Assembly: GCA_023436715.1 (NCBI GenBank)
Contig: JAEZIJ010000205.1
Coordinates: 1 to 56,480, forward strand
Length of the DNA: 56,480 nucleotides
DNA from: Acidobacteriota bacterium
Lineage (GTDB): Bacteria; Acidobacteriota; Terriglobia; Bryobacterales; Bryobacteraceae
Reading direction: 5' to 3'
Shown in pieces: positions 25,496-32,933 of this stretch (positions within the stretch are counted from its first letter, which is position 1; each line of letters opens with the position of its first letter). Under the pieces are notes generated by a model, which made no database searches, was not told where the DNA came from, and saw nothing but the letters and a program-made list of their open reading frames with translations. The position numbers were made by a program, and so were the translations under genes.

Positions 25496-25667
25496 GAACG
25501 AAAAGCAGATCCCCTCCACGATCCCCGCGCCGCCTGAATGCAAAGGCTGTGTGCGCTGGACGGCGGGCAAGTTCGCCAGATTCGGATGGTGTCTCCGTTT
25601 CGCGCGCAATACCCGTGCTACCGATTTCTGCGATCGTCACCAAGCGAAGCCGGAGGCCGGCCAATGA
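25488..25667 (+). CDS. Small four-Cys zinc-binding-type protein
   Basis: 59 aa from the ATG at 25488. CKGCVRW near residue 19, then FGWCLRFARNTRATDFCDRH, giving C-x2-C...C...C. It belongs with the proteins at 24,958 and 25,664. The stop TGA overlaps the following ATG by 4 nt. Confidence 0.55.
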   Translation: MTENEKQIPSTIPAPPECKGCVRWTAGKFARFGWCLRFARNTRATDFCDRHQAKPEAGQ

Positions 25668-25882
25668 GCGCCCCCGCCGTTGGCTGGATGGATCAGAGTT
25701 GCGCGACATGCCGCCATGCCCACTTGTTCCACGAAAAGCTTCCCGGCCTGTGTGCTGTCGCTCCACAGCTTCCGATCCATGCCTGGATCACCTGTTCCTG
25801 TTGGGAAGCCAAGCCGGAGAAAGGCGGCGCAACCGTAAAGTTTGAGCCGAACAGCGAGGACGGACCCAGAAATCATCAGTAG
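25664..25882 (+). CDS. Small four-Cys zinc-binding-type protein
   Basis: 72 aa from the ATG at 25664. SCATCRHAHLFHEKLPGLC, then WITCSCWEAKPEKGG. The ending CxCWEAKP closely resembles CSAWEAKP of the first protein at 24,958, so at least these two are paralogues. Such proteins are usual in phage early regions as modulators, but I cannot name a function. Confidence 0.55.
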   Translation: MSAPAVGWMDQSCATCRHAHLFHEKLPGLCAVAPQLPIHAWITCSCWEAKPEKGGATVKFEPNSEDGPRNHQ

Positions 25883-25921
25883 ATGCATTTTTAGCTTTCG
25901 TAGACGCATTTCCGAGGATCA

Positions 25922-26194
25922 ATGGCCCAACACCACCAAAAAAGCACCTGTCGCGCCACAGCGCCCGCGAAGCAAAAGAAGCGCTGCAAGAACTGCGACA
26001 AACCGTTTCCGCCCGGCCGTGAGTGGCAGGAGTTCTGCGGAGCCAACTGCCGCAAGGAATTCTGGAGGCACGGCGGGGTTTCGATCCGCCGTATGCTGCC
26101 CACCATTAAGGAGCAACTGATAGCCCCGCTTGAGGCGCGAATTGCCGCCTTGGAGGCTGCGCTTAAGGAGAGGAGCGGACAAACGACGAAATAG
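25922..26194 (+). CDS. Zinc-ribbon/coiled-coil small protein
   Basis: 90 aa. RCKNCDKPFPPGREWQEFCG followed by ANCRKEFWR gives C-x2-C-x15-C-x3-C, a zinc-binding fold like those of small phage proteins that copy the shape of restriction-type HNH zinc knuckles. A C-terminal helix (LEARIAALEAALKER) may dimerise. It is the last plus-strand gene before a bidirectional hairpin. Confidence 0.65.
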   Translation: MAQHHQKSTCRATAPAKQKKRCKNCDKPFPPGREWQEFCGANCRKEFWRHGGVSIRRMLPTIKEQLIAPLEARIAALEAALKERSGQTTK

Positions 26195-26198
26195 TAAG

Positions 26199-26234
26199 AC
26201 CGCGGCGCGCCCCGGATATTGAGGCCGCCGCGGT
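26199..26234. terminator. Hairpin between convergent operons
   Basis: ACCGCGGCG at 26,199-26,207 pairs perfectly with CGCCGCGGT at 26,226-26,234 (9 bp, 18-nt loop). It sits between the stop at 26,194 (+) and the stop at 26,252 (-). Followed by TTGTGT on the plus strand. Confidence 0.55.
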
Positions 26235-26251
26235 TTGTGTCTCTACAGTCC

Positions 26252-26410
26252 TCACAGGCCAAGCAACCGGCGCACCCGACGCGCTGTCGGACACCTTTCA
26301 TTGATCGGATGACGTGCGCCGCAGTAACTACAAAACCACGTGCCCCGCTTCGAATCGCGGTTTTCCCGGCGCCAGCGCTTTTCAAGCCGCTTGCTTTGAG
26401 CCGAAGGCAT
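26252..26410 (-). CDS. Small zinc-finger protein
   Basis: 52 aa from the ATG at 26410, sharing one base with the upstream TGA. A very basic N-terminus (KRLEKRWRRENRDSKRG) is followed by WFCSYCGARHPINERC, a C-x2-C-x8-C/H knuckle. Probably a nucleic-acid-binding mini-protein and the last gene of the minus-strand operon. Confidence 0.6.
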   Translation of the reverse strand: MPSAQSKRLEKRWRRENRDSKRGTWFCSYCGARHPINERCPTARRVRRLLGL

Positions 26411-26742
26411 CACACGCCCCCGCCGGCCACCAGCGCTGGAGCGCCGTAGCTTTTGGCCGCGGCTTTGATGACGTACTGCTTCATCTCTTCGAGCACGGCA
26501 TCCATAGCCACCTTCTGTTCCGTCTCCCACTCATGCGGATTCCCGCCCCGCGCCCAGAACGAGGCAATGACCTGCCCTACCTCGCCCATGATGACGGAAA
26601 TATCCATCCATACCTCGGGGTGCTTGTCGAGCAGATGCGAGCACATTTCCAGCGTTACGCAGGAGAAGGCCACCGAGCGCGGCTCGCCCTCCGGCTCCGC
26701 GCCGCGCACCGATTCACCGCACAGCACGCAATCAGCTTGCAT
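26410..26742 (-). CDS. Unknown element protein with N-terminal CxxC
   Basis: 110 aa. It starts MQADCVLCGESV with a C-x2-C, followed by a further Cys-His region (CSHLLDKH) that could complete a zinc site, and an amphipathic helical C-terminus (VAMDAVLEEMKQYVIKAAAK). No family recognised. The start overlaps the upstream gene by 11 bp. Confidence 0.6.
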   Translation of the reverse strand: MQADCVLCGESVRGAEPEGEPRSVAFSCVTLEMCSHLLDKHPEVWMDISVIMGEVGQVIASFWARGGNPHEWETEQKVAMDAVLEEMKQYVIKAAAKSYGAPALVAGGGV

Positions 26743-28111
26743 TGTTACCCTCCCCTGCCTTCAGGTCCTTTTCGTAATCGAAAAACTCTTTGAGGAATTC
26801 AGCGAGTTCCGCGGACCGCTCCGTCGCCACACTGAACCCGAGTTTCGGAAGCAGCGCCGAAACCTGCTCGCGGCCGATCTGGCAAAGCACCTGGTACAGC
26901 GTCTCGCCTTCCGGCATGAGCACATCCGAGCACAGCGCATGAGCGAAGTTATCGCCCGAGCAGCCGCGCTCAAAGGATTCCCGCGCGAGTCGGCCTACGC
27001 GCGCCAGGCCGTTGATTTGTGCCGGAGACAGCCCGGCCAGTTGCAGCAAGTTCATAAGCTCCTCTGGAATCTGCACCTCATCGGAAGGCACCGGCGCAGG
27101 GGAAGGCGCCGGCAAGGAAACCGCCACCGCAGTCGGAACCTCGACCGGCACTGTAACACCCACCGGAGCCGGCGCCACGGCCCGCGCCTGCAACTGCTGG
27201 AGTCCGGCCAGTATCGCTGGCGCCGCCTGCAGGACCGTGCCCCAATCGAAGCCACCCGAGGAACCGCCGCCACGCCGCCCGCTGCCGAAGCGATCGAGCA
27301 GTGAGGCCGCCCGCTCCAGATGCTCAAGCGGGTCGGACGGCTCAGGGTTTTGCCGCTCCATGAGCCTTAACATCAGCGCGTTGTTTTGTTCGATGAGTTT
27401 GGAGACGAGCGCCGCTGAGCCAGAGTCTCCGGCCGGCTGAAACAGTGCGCGGAGCTTTTCCGCCAGCGCGAGCACGTCAATCGGCTGATTGGCCTTCGCC
27501 ACCCGATCTTGAATGCTTTGCAACGTCTCCATTGCCTTCGTGAGTGTTGCCGTTTCGCTTTCGGCTGGCCGCGCGTTTGACTGGCGCATGGCATCGCGCG
27601 CCAGCTCGACAGCTTCTTTGACCGCCACGCCGGCCGTGGTGTCTTGTCCCATCGTTTCTCCCTCCGCAGGCAGCAGGCCGCGAGCCCGCAGTCCTTCCAC
27701 ATACGCTCTGTTTTCCGGGTGCCCCGTGTCCAGGTCATCCAGTTCGATCACCGGGTCTAATTGGGGATCGTTGATTTGAATTTTTGCCTCGACCCCGGCC
27801 CGCGGCTTATTCGAGTCCACGAACATCACCTGGTACGTGCCAGAGCCGAAGCGCTTCCGCAGTTCTTCCTCTGATAGCTCGACAGCCTTGAGGATGTTTT
27901 TCTGTTTCGGCTTGACCCGCTGAATGCGAGGCCAAAGCCGATAGACGTAGAACGCGACCGCTGCCTTATCCGGGTAGTCCGTGGTGAAGCGCCAGAACTC
28001 CACCGGGGCCATGTGCTTTTTGCGTTCGAGTGGGGTTTCGATCAATCCACCCTGTTTCGATAGGGATTCGGACGATTCCGAACCCAGTACAGACGCTCTT
28101 TTTCGTCCCAT
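26732..28111 (-). CDS. Large conserved-looking element protein of unknown function
   Basis: 459 aa from the ATG at 28111 (a TTG at 28129 is in frame). The N-terminal domain (about 25-115) has PVEFWRFTTDYPDKAAVAFY and RFGSGTYQVMFVDSNKP. A predicted coiled region follows (about 140-250), then a Gly-rich hinge, a hydrophobic/Pro-Val stretch around 300-350 (VTVPVEVPTAVAVSLPAP), and a helical C-terminal domain. No Walker motif, no recombinase motif. It is the first and main gene of the minus operon. It could be a virion, packaging or maturation protein. I cannot name it. Confidence 0.7.
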   Translation of the reverse strand: MGRKRASVLGSESSESLSKQGGLIETPLERKKHMAPVEFWRFTTDYPDKAAVAFYVYRLWPRIQRVKPKQKNILKAVELSEEELRKRFGSGTYQVMFVDSNKPRAGVEAKIQINDPQLDPVIELDDLDTGHPENRAYVEGLRARGLLPAEGETMGQDTTAGVAVKEAVELARDAMRQSNARPAESETATLTKAMETLQSIQDRVAKANQPIDVLALAEKLRALFQPAGDSGSAALVSKLIEQNNALMLRLMERQNPEPSDPLEHLERAASLLDRFGSGRRGGGSSGGFDWGTVLQAAPAILAGLQQLQARAVAPAPVGVTVPVEVPTAVAVSLPAPSPAPVPSDEVQIPEELMNLLQLAGLSPAQINGLARVGRLARESFERGCSGDNFAHALCSDVLMPEGETLYQVLCQIGREQVSALLPKLGFSVATERSAELAEFLKEFFDYEKDLKAGEGNNAS

Positions 28112-28238
28112 GTTGTTGAAAATATTCAATCTCTAGCGTTTCATAGGGATCATACATCCTAATCTTGATCGACAATATAGTAATTTACAATAAAAATCAA
28201 GTACCACGTTTGCATCAATTCCGCTTATACTGCCTTCG
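28112..28238. promoter_or_regulatory. AT-rich divergent promoter region of the element
   Basis: 127 bp markedly AT-richer than the surroundings, between the minus operon and the late operon. TATACT at 28,226-28,231 is only 7 nt from the ATG at 28,239, which would make the late transcript nearly leaderless. For the minus strand, TTGATT and TATATT boxes (about 28,198 and 28,177) with a short spacer are candidates. CTTGAT...ATCAAG forms a 6-bp inverted repeat around the A/T core and may be an operator. Confidence 0.5.
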
Positions 28239-29174
28239 ATGCCGTCACAAGGGCCGCTTTTGCTTAACCCGTCACACGTACGAGGTACAGGCGCCGCCGC
28301 GGCCCTTCGGCACCCTCTTTTTTCCGGTTTGCCGGTCCGGATAGCGGCCGCCAAGCGACCGGACGACGACGAGGCAGCCACGGCCCAGACGATTGTGCTT
28401 ATGAGCGCCTATGCCGCCGAGGACAGCCGGCACCCGTGGATCAGGGCGGCCGCGCTCGATGCGACCGGCCAGGCCACCGATCAGCGCGCGCAGCTCGCCG
28501 CCATTCACCGCTGGATCAGAGGCCGTGTGCGCTTCGTGGAAGACTCCGAGCTATCGCGGCCGTTCTCAAGCACTCCTGATGCGGATGAAGTGTTGGTGCG
28601 CCCGGCTGACTTACTCGCCATGCCGAGGCCGGCCGGAGACTGTGACGATTTCTCGATGTTGACCGCGGCAATGCTACTCACTCTCGGCATCCGGCCGGAG
28701 TATGTGACCATCGCGGCCGATCCGAAGGCGCCACACCTTTACACGCACGTGTATGTCGTCGCTCATTTGGCAGACGGAACCGCCGTTGCGATGGACACCA
28801 GCCACGGCAGCGCGCCCGGATGGCAAGCGCCAGCCGCCGGAAAATATCGCGCTTGGAAAATTCCCATGAACACACAAGGAACAGCGCCGCGCGCCCTCGC
28901 GCAGTTGGGAGCCCTCGCAGAAGGAGACACCGGCATCAATTGGGGCGAGCTTCTCAGGATCGGAGCGCAGGCAGGTAGCCAGATCGCCACCGCTCGCTTT
29001 GCCGTTCCGCCCACCGGCACCTACGTTGCCACGCCGCAGGGAACGCTCTACCGCCAGCAGCCAGGTCAGTCGGCTTTGCAGTTTCCGAACCCGGTTGGAT
29101 CCAGTTCCTGGATTTGGATAGCCGGCGGAATGGTTGCCCTGTTCCTGTTCGCCTCACTGGCCAAGAACCGATGA
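28239..29174 (+). CDS. Transglutaminase-like cysteine-protease-fold protein with C-terminal membrane anchor
   Basis: 311 aa. The core region (about 85-190) has the catalytic triad pattern: Cys in AGDCDDFSMLTAAML, His in HLYTHVYVVAHL, Asp in VAMDTSHG. This is the transglutaminase-like/peptidase fold. The extreme C-terminus (about 288-306, WIWIAGGMVALFLFASLAKN) is a TM helix with a basic tail. First gene of the late operon. In a provirus it could be a virion peptidoglycan-processing or maturation enzyme. Tail anchoring suggests it sits in the viral membrane. Confidence 0.75.
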   Translation: MPSQGPLLLNPSHVRGTGAAAALRHPLFSGLPVRIAAAKRPDDDEAATAQTIVLMSAYAAEDSRHPWIRAAALDATGQATDQRAQLAAIHRWIRGRVRFVEDSELSRPFSSTPDADEVLVRPADLLAMPRPAGDCDDFSMLTAAMLLTLGIRPEYVTIAADPKAPHLYTHVYVVAHLADGTAVAMDTSHGSAPGWQAPAAGKYRAWKIPMNTQGTAPRALAQLGALAEGDTGINWGELLRIGAQAGSQIATARFAVPPTGTYVATPQGTLYRQQPGQSALQFPNPVGSSSWIWIAGGMVALFLFASLAKNR

Positions 29175-29308
29175 AACGTAAAACGAACAAGACGAAGCCG
29201 GCCGCGAAGCTGAACCCGCTGCCAATCGGACTCGGAAAGAAAGTCCGAGTCAAGGCTATCCGCATTGTGAAGCGCGGAGGCCGCAAGCTCATTCAGGTTT
29301 TCAAGTAA
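29171..29308 (+). CDS. Short basic protein
   Basis: 45 aa, start ATG overlapping the previous stop (ATGA). Nearly one third Lys/Arg, with LNPLPIGLGKKV in the middle. It resembles the minor nucleic-acid-binding proteins of small phages, and it shares the Asn-Pro motif seen in the proteins at 32,224 and 32,934. Function unknown. Confidence 0.55.
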   Translation: MKRKTNKTKPAAKLNPLPIGLGKKVRVKAIRIVKRGGRKLIQVFK

Positions 29309-29312
29309 AGCA

Positions 29313-29888
29313 ATGCTCGCAGCGGCACATCTCGGAGACGGCGCCCAGACGGCTACCCAGATCGTATCGACTGGAGGAAGTGTCGCAACCGCCATTCTTC
29401 CGGCTGTGACTCATGCCGCATGGGCCGTGCCCGTGGTGGGCGCCGCCGTTGCCGGAGTAGCCGTGGCCCTCGGCTTGATATTCGGACGAAAAGGCCCGAA
29501 GCAAAAACAGGAAGCGAGCCGCATTGCGGATGAGGCCGAGCAGCAACTCAGGGCCAACCTCGAAGGCTACCTGAGCGGACCTCGCACCCCAGAGAGCCAG
29601 GCCGCCGCCCTCGCCAATTTCGATTACGCCTGGTCGGAACTCGTCCAGATGTGGCAGCAACTCGGCGAGCCGGGACAGCGCGCCATTCGGGAGCGCGGAC
29701 GAGACGGCCGCCCGGCGTGGGGGGCGAACTGGTTCGAGGGATACCGCGATCCGATAGCGAACGACACACCCATAACCCAGCCGGGCGCTGGCGAAGCGCT
29801 GAATCAGCTCTCGAACGCTGTAGGTTTTGAAGTTCATCCAGCGCTGCTGTTCGCCGCCGGCGCTTTTGTGATCGGAGCATTTCTATGA
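29313..29888 (+). CDS. Two-TM element membrane protein
   Basis: 191 aa. Hydrophobic helix at about 35-58 (AVPVVGAAVAGVAVALGLIF) and another at the C-terminus (about 176-191, LLFAAGAFVIGAFL). Between them is a soluble domain with ALANFDYAWSELVQMWQQLG and a Trp-rich GRPAWGANWFEGYRDP. No family recognised. Probably a virion membrane protein. Confidence 0.65.
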   Translation: MLAAAHLGDGAQTATQIVSTGGSVATAILPAVTHAAWAVPVVGAAVAGVAVALGLIFGRKGPKQKQEASRIADEAEQQLRANLEGYLSGPRTPESQAAALANFDYAWSELVQMWQQLGEPGQRAIRERGRDGRPAWGANWFEGYRDPIANDTPITQPGAGEALNQLSNAVGFEVHPALLFAAGAFVIGAFL

Positions 29889-30832
29889 GCACCGCCGCAT
29901 TCGCCATCGTGCGCCGCGCCCTCGGAGCCCTCGGAGCAACACAACAGGAAGTCGAAGCCGCAATTAATGCCTTGGCGAGCAAGTACCACATTGGGCCGGT
30001 TACATACTATCCTCCCGCTCCGTACGTGGTAGCCGCGTTCGGTGATGACGCCTGGAACGGCACCTGTAAGCTGTCGAACGGCAGCATCATAAACGCTAAC
30101 GAGTTCCGGAGCGAAGAAAATTTCAGGATCATCGTAGCCAACCAGTTTGATCCATCGTTGTGGTGGTCGATTAACCCGCTGATGGCTAAAGCGCTGAACG
30201 CGCCTCAGCCGACCACGAATTACCCGTACACGCCACCTCCGCCACCGCCGACGACAACGCAACCGACTAACCCAACACCGCCACCCGCCACGCCCACCAC
30301 CTACGCGTCCGCGGTTGTGCTCACGAACACCACCCGGCCGACTTCCCCGCGCGCCTTCCAGGTGGGAGACCGCTTCGAGGTTGATGTGACCGGGCAACCC
30401 GGAGCCCAAGTATCGGTAGCCGCCACGCACAACGGCAGCACTTCGAGCAGCCCTTACGGGACCATCGGCAGCAACGGACACCGAGTAATCCAAGGCACGA
30501 TGGCCGCCGAGCATATTGGCACCTGGTCCGAAGTCTGGAAAGTAGGCGACACCGCAGCCACTCCTGTTCTTGCGTTCACGGTTGCAGCCGCGCCAGCAAC
30601 ACCGCCGACCCAGACACCGCCTACCCAGACACCGCCGACCTCGACACCGCCAGCGCAGGAAGACACAGAGATCTTGCCAGCATCCGGAGGCGATGTCTTC
30701 ACGCGCATTGGCCAGCAGCTTACCTCCCTGCCGGCGACGATTGCGGGCAAAGCCGGCGTGCCCGAGTGGGTTATCTGGGCCGCCGCGGCCGCCACCGCTT
30801 ACCACTTCATGACCAGAAGGGAGAGCCTATGA
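29885..30832 (+). CDS. Pro/Thr-rich spike-like protein with C-terminal TM
   Basis: 315 aa, ATGA overlap with the upstream gene. Globular N-domain (1-110), a Pro/Thr stalk (about 112-142), a beta-sandwich-like domain (about 143-235, VGDRFEVDVTGQPGAQVSV, SSPYGTIGSNGHRVIQG), a second stalk of three TPPTQ-type repeats, and a C-terminal TM (about 288-306) with the basic end MTRRESL. Modular stalk-plus-anchor architecture suits a surface or spike protein of a membrane-containing virion. Inference only. Confidence 0.65.
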   Translation: MSTAAFAIVRRALGALGATQQEVEAAINALASKYHIGPVTYYPPAPYVVAAFGDDAWNGTCKLSNGSIINANEFRSEENFRIIVANQFDPSLWWSINPLMAKALNAPQPTTNYPYTPPPPPPTTTQPTNPTPPPATPTTYASAVVLTNTTRPTSPRAFQVGDRFEVDVTGQPGAQVSVAATHNGSTSSSPYGTIGSNGHRVIQGTMAAEHIGTWSEVWKVGDTAATPVLAFTVAAAPATPPTQTPPTQTPPTSTPPAQEDTEILPASGGDVFTRIGQQLTSLPATIAGKAGVPEWVIWAAAAATAYHFMTRRESL

Positions 30833-31236
30833 ATCCGCGCACGTTGTTATTTCTCGCCGGAGGAGGAGCCCTCGCCTACTACCTTTTCCGCGACCAGATC
30901 AGTTTTGCATTCGGACAGAATACTGCTGCCACACCCCCTGCGGCGCCGGAGACCAGCAACACTCCGGCGCCGCCCGGCCCGACGTTGCGCGAGCAGCTCG
31001 CCGCGGCCACCCGTGGCGATGCGTTCTTCGCTGGAGGCGCCGCCAACTATGACCACTGGACCTACTACTACAACCGGACGGCGCAAGGAATCGCTAAACC
31101 GGCGCCCGCATTCGAAGCGGCACGGCCCGGAGCCGATCGCGCAGAGGCAATCAACCTTGACCAGTTTTTAGCTGCCCTGCAATCCACCGGCACGCTGAGC
31201 GGATTTGTGCGACGGCGCGCATGGGGGCGTGTATGA
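30829..31236 (+). CDS. Single-TM element protein
   Basis: 135 aa from the ATG at 30829 (ATGA overlap). N-terminal TM (LLFLAGGGALAYYLF), a Pro-rich linker, then a soluble domain with NYDHWTYYYNR and INLDQFLAALQSTGTLSGF. Not recognised. Part of the membrane-protein cassette. Confidence 0.6.
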   Translation: MNPRTLLFLAGGGALAYYLFRDQISFAFGQNTAATPPAAPETSNTPAPPGPTLREQLAAATRGDAFFAGGAANYDHWTYYYNRTAQGIAKPAPAFEAARPGADRAEAINLDQFLAALQSTGTLSGFVRRRAWGRV

Positions 31237-31496
31237 CGCTGAGAGCACCTATCGAAGCGCCGCCGACCCTGCCGCCCCAGGCGCCCACGTTCATTAGCCC
31301 GAGCACGTGGAGAATCATGGCGCAGCAGGTAAACGCCGACTGGACGGCAGCGTTGAACACGCCACCGCCTGGAGGCTACACCGCTGGAGACTACGCGCGC
31401 CAGGCCGGCCAGTTTCTTGCGCAGCACGCGACGGCCGTGTATATCACCGCGGCCGCCCTGTTGGCCCTCGCTCTGATGGGAGGCCGCCGACGATGA
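31233..31496 (+). CDS. Small tail-anchored element protein
   Basis: 87 aa from the ATG at 31233, overlapping the previous stop. Pro-rich N-terminus, then a C-terminal TM (VYITAAALLALALMGG) ending in RRR. Function unknown. The membrane orientation would be N-terminus out, basic tail in. Confidence 0.6.
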   Translation: MTLRAPIEAPPTLPPQAPTFISPSTWRIMAQQVNADWTAALNTPPPGGYTAGDYARQAGQFLAQHATAVYITAAALLALALMGGRRR

Positions 31497-31999
31497 ACGA
31501 GGCGACCGGGCGAGTGGACACGCTGTTACTGAGAACCGCGCAGCTTGCGGGACCGCGCGCTTTCGGCGCCGGATGGCCGCGCCTTGCTCCGGTGGTCGAA
31601 ACAGCGATCCGGCAGTATGCGCCCACACTGGGGCTTGTTTGGCCGTGGGAGGCCGAATTCTGGAACCGCCTCACGCGCCCCATCTTCACCGACGAAGGCA
31701 AACTCGTTTCCGGCTACGAGGGATTCTCCACCTACGACCGGAACACGATTAAGCCGCCGGCACCAGCGCCAGCTCCGAAGCCGCCCGCCGGAGCCTACAC
31801 CAGCACGCCCGGCTACGACCTATTGCCACAGCAGCAAGCCGCAGACCGCGAGGCGTGGCTCGATTGGCGCACAGACGCAATACCGGAACTACCGCCGGAA
31901 CTGCTCGGCAAGCCGCTCCCCAATGCGGATGAACTGCTCTGGGTTGCCGCCGGCCTTGGAGTAATCGGACTAATTTTGGCGTTCAGGAAAAGCAAATGA
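31493..31999 (+). CDS. Tail-anchored element protein
   Basis: 168 aa, ATGA overlap. A soluble domain with PTLGLVWPWEAEFWNRLTRP, a Pro-rich segment (PPAPAPAPKPP), and a C-terminal TM (LLWVAAGLGVIGLILAF) with tail RKSK. Same architecture as three neighbours. Not recognised. Confidence 0.6.
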   Translation: MNEATGRVDTLLLRTAQLAGPRAFGAGWPRLAPVVETAIRQYAPTLGLVWPWEAEFWNRLTRPIFTDEGKLVSGYEGFSTYDRNTIKPPAPAPAPKPPAGAYTSTPGYDLLPQQQAADREAWLDWRTDAIPELPPELLGKPLPNADELLWVAAGLGVIGLILAFRKSK

Positions 32000-32220
32000 A
32001 CACACCACAGCAGTTACAATCCGCGCAGCCGCAGCAAGTCGCCACCGTAGGCGCGCTCCCGTTCGCCCTCGACTGGAAAGTGGTACTCGGCATCGCCGTC
32101 GCGCTGTTTGTCGCATGGCAGATCATGAGGCCCAAGCGCAACCGCGCCCGCCGGCGCCGGCTGATGCTCGAGCGGCTGAAGTACCAGGCCGCCACCGCAA
32201 AGATTCGCTCCGAGGCATAG
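31996..32220 (+). CDS. Small single-TM protein with Arg-rich tail
   Basis: 74 aa, ATGA overlap. A Gln-rich N-terminus, a TM (about 26-42, VVLGIAVALFVAWQIM), then RPKRNRARRRRLMLERLK, a strongly basic segment that could touch DNA on the inner face of the viral membrane. Function inferred from composition only. Confidence 0.6.
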   Translation: MNTPQQLQSAQPQQVATVGALPFALDWKVVLGIAVALFVAWQIMRPKRNRARRRRLMLERLKYQAATAKIRSEA

Positions 32221-32223
32221 GCG

Positions 32224-32922
32224 ATGAAGCGCACCGCGAAAAAAGCCGCCAGCCGCAAAAACCCGAAGATCACGATTGATCCGGCATCCTGGGACGCCGG
32301 ATTCAAAGCCGGAGAACAGGGCAAGGTCGCGATAGCACCGGCGAAGTACGACTCGTACTCATGGCACAGCGGCTATATCGAGGGTGATGCGAAACGGCAA
32401 GGCTTCAAGCCTATGGGAAAGCCGCGCAAGAACCCATCCGAAGTGGAGTCCGCGGCCGCGCTTTCGGAGAAGTTCCACGGCCGACCGGCGCGCACCGAAA
32501 AGACTGTGACCGAGCAGCACACCGAGCGGGCCGTGCTGGCCGACCTCGGCCGACTGATCGAGATGACCGTTTACCCGCCAGACGGGGGCAAACCGTTCGC
32601 GCTCCAGTTCCGGAGCAACGTTCGCTTGGGGTGCTCAACAGACGGCGGCCAGCTTTACTTTATCTCGGGCGACCAGAAGTTAGACCTATCGGCATTGAAA
32701 CTTAATAAGTCAATGCCCAAGGATCACCTGGAAATCGGTTACGCGTGCAGCATCGTGTATTCCACGAGCAAAGCGTTCCATAGCTTCGAGAAATCCGATT
32801 ACGAGCACCACTTTGGAGAGGACGGCGGCACCTATCCCACGTTGTGCTACGACGTGCAGAACGAAAAACTCTACCTGATCGGCGGAACTTACCAAGTGAA
32901 GCCGGAAGGAATCGTCAATTAG
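32224..32922 (+). CDS. Unknown late-operon protein with Lys-Asn-Pro motifs
   Basis: 232 aa. The basic N-terminal part has SRKNPKITID and KPRKNPSEVES. The compact C-terminal domain (about 80-232) has KFHGRPARTEKTVTEQHTE, GGQLYFISGDQKLDL, and HHFGEDGGTYPTLCYD followed by LYLIGGTYQV. No TM. I do not recognise a named family. The regular domain and strong conservation-like signature suggest a genuine virion component. Confidence 0.6.
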   Translation: MKRTAKKAASRKNPKITIDPASWDAGFKAGEQGKVAIAPAKYDSYSWHSGYIEGDAKRQGFKPMGKPRKNPSEVESAAALSEKFHGRPARTEKTVTEQHTERAVLADLGRLIEMTVYPPDGGKPFALQFRSNVRLGCSTDGGQLYFISGDQKLDLSALKLNKSMPKDHLEIGYACSIVYSTSKAFHSFEKSDYEHHFGEDGGTYPTLCYDVQNEKLYLIGGTYQVKPEGIVN

Positions 32923-32933
32923 GAGCCACGGCA

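Noticed and set aside
26732..28111. Packaging ATPase candidate
   Set aside because: Considered because of its size and position, but there is no Walker A or B motif, so it is listed as unknown.
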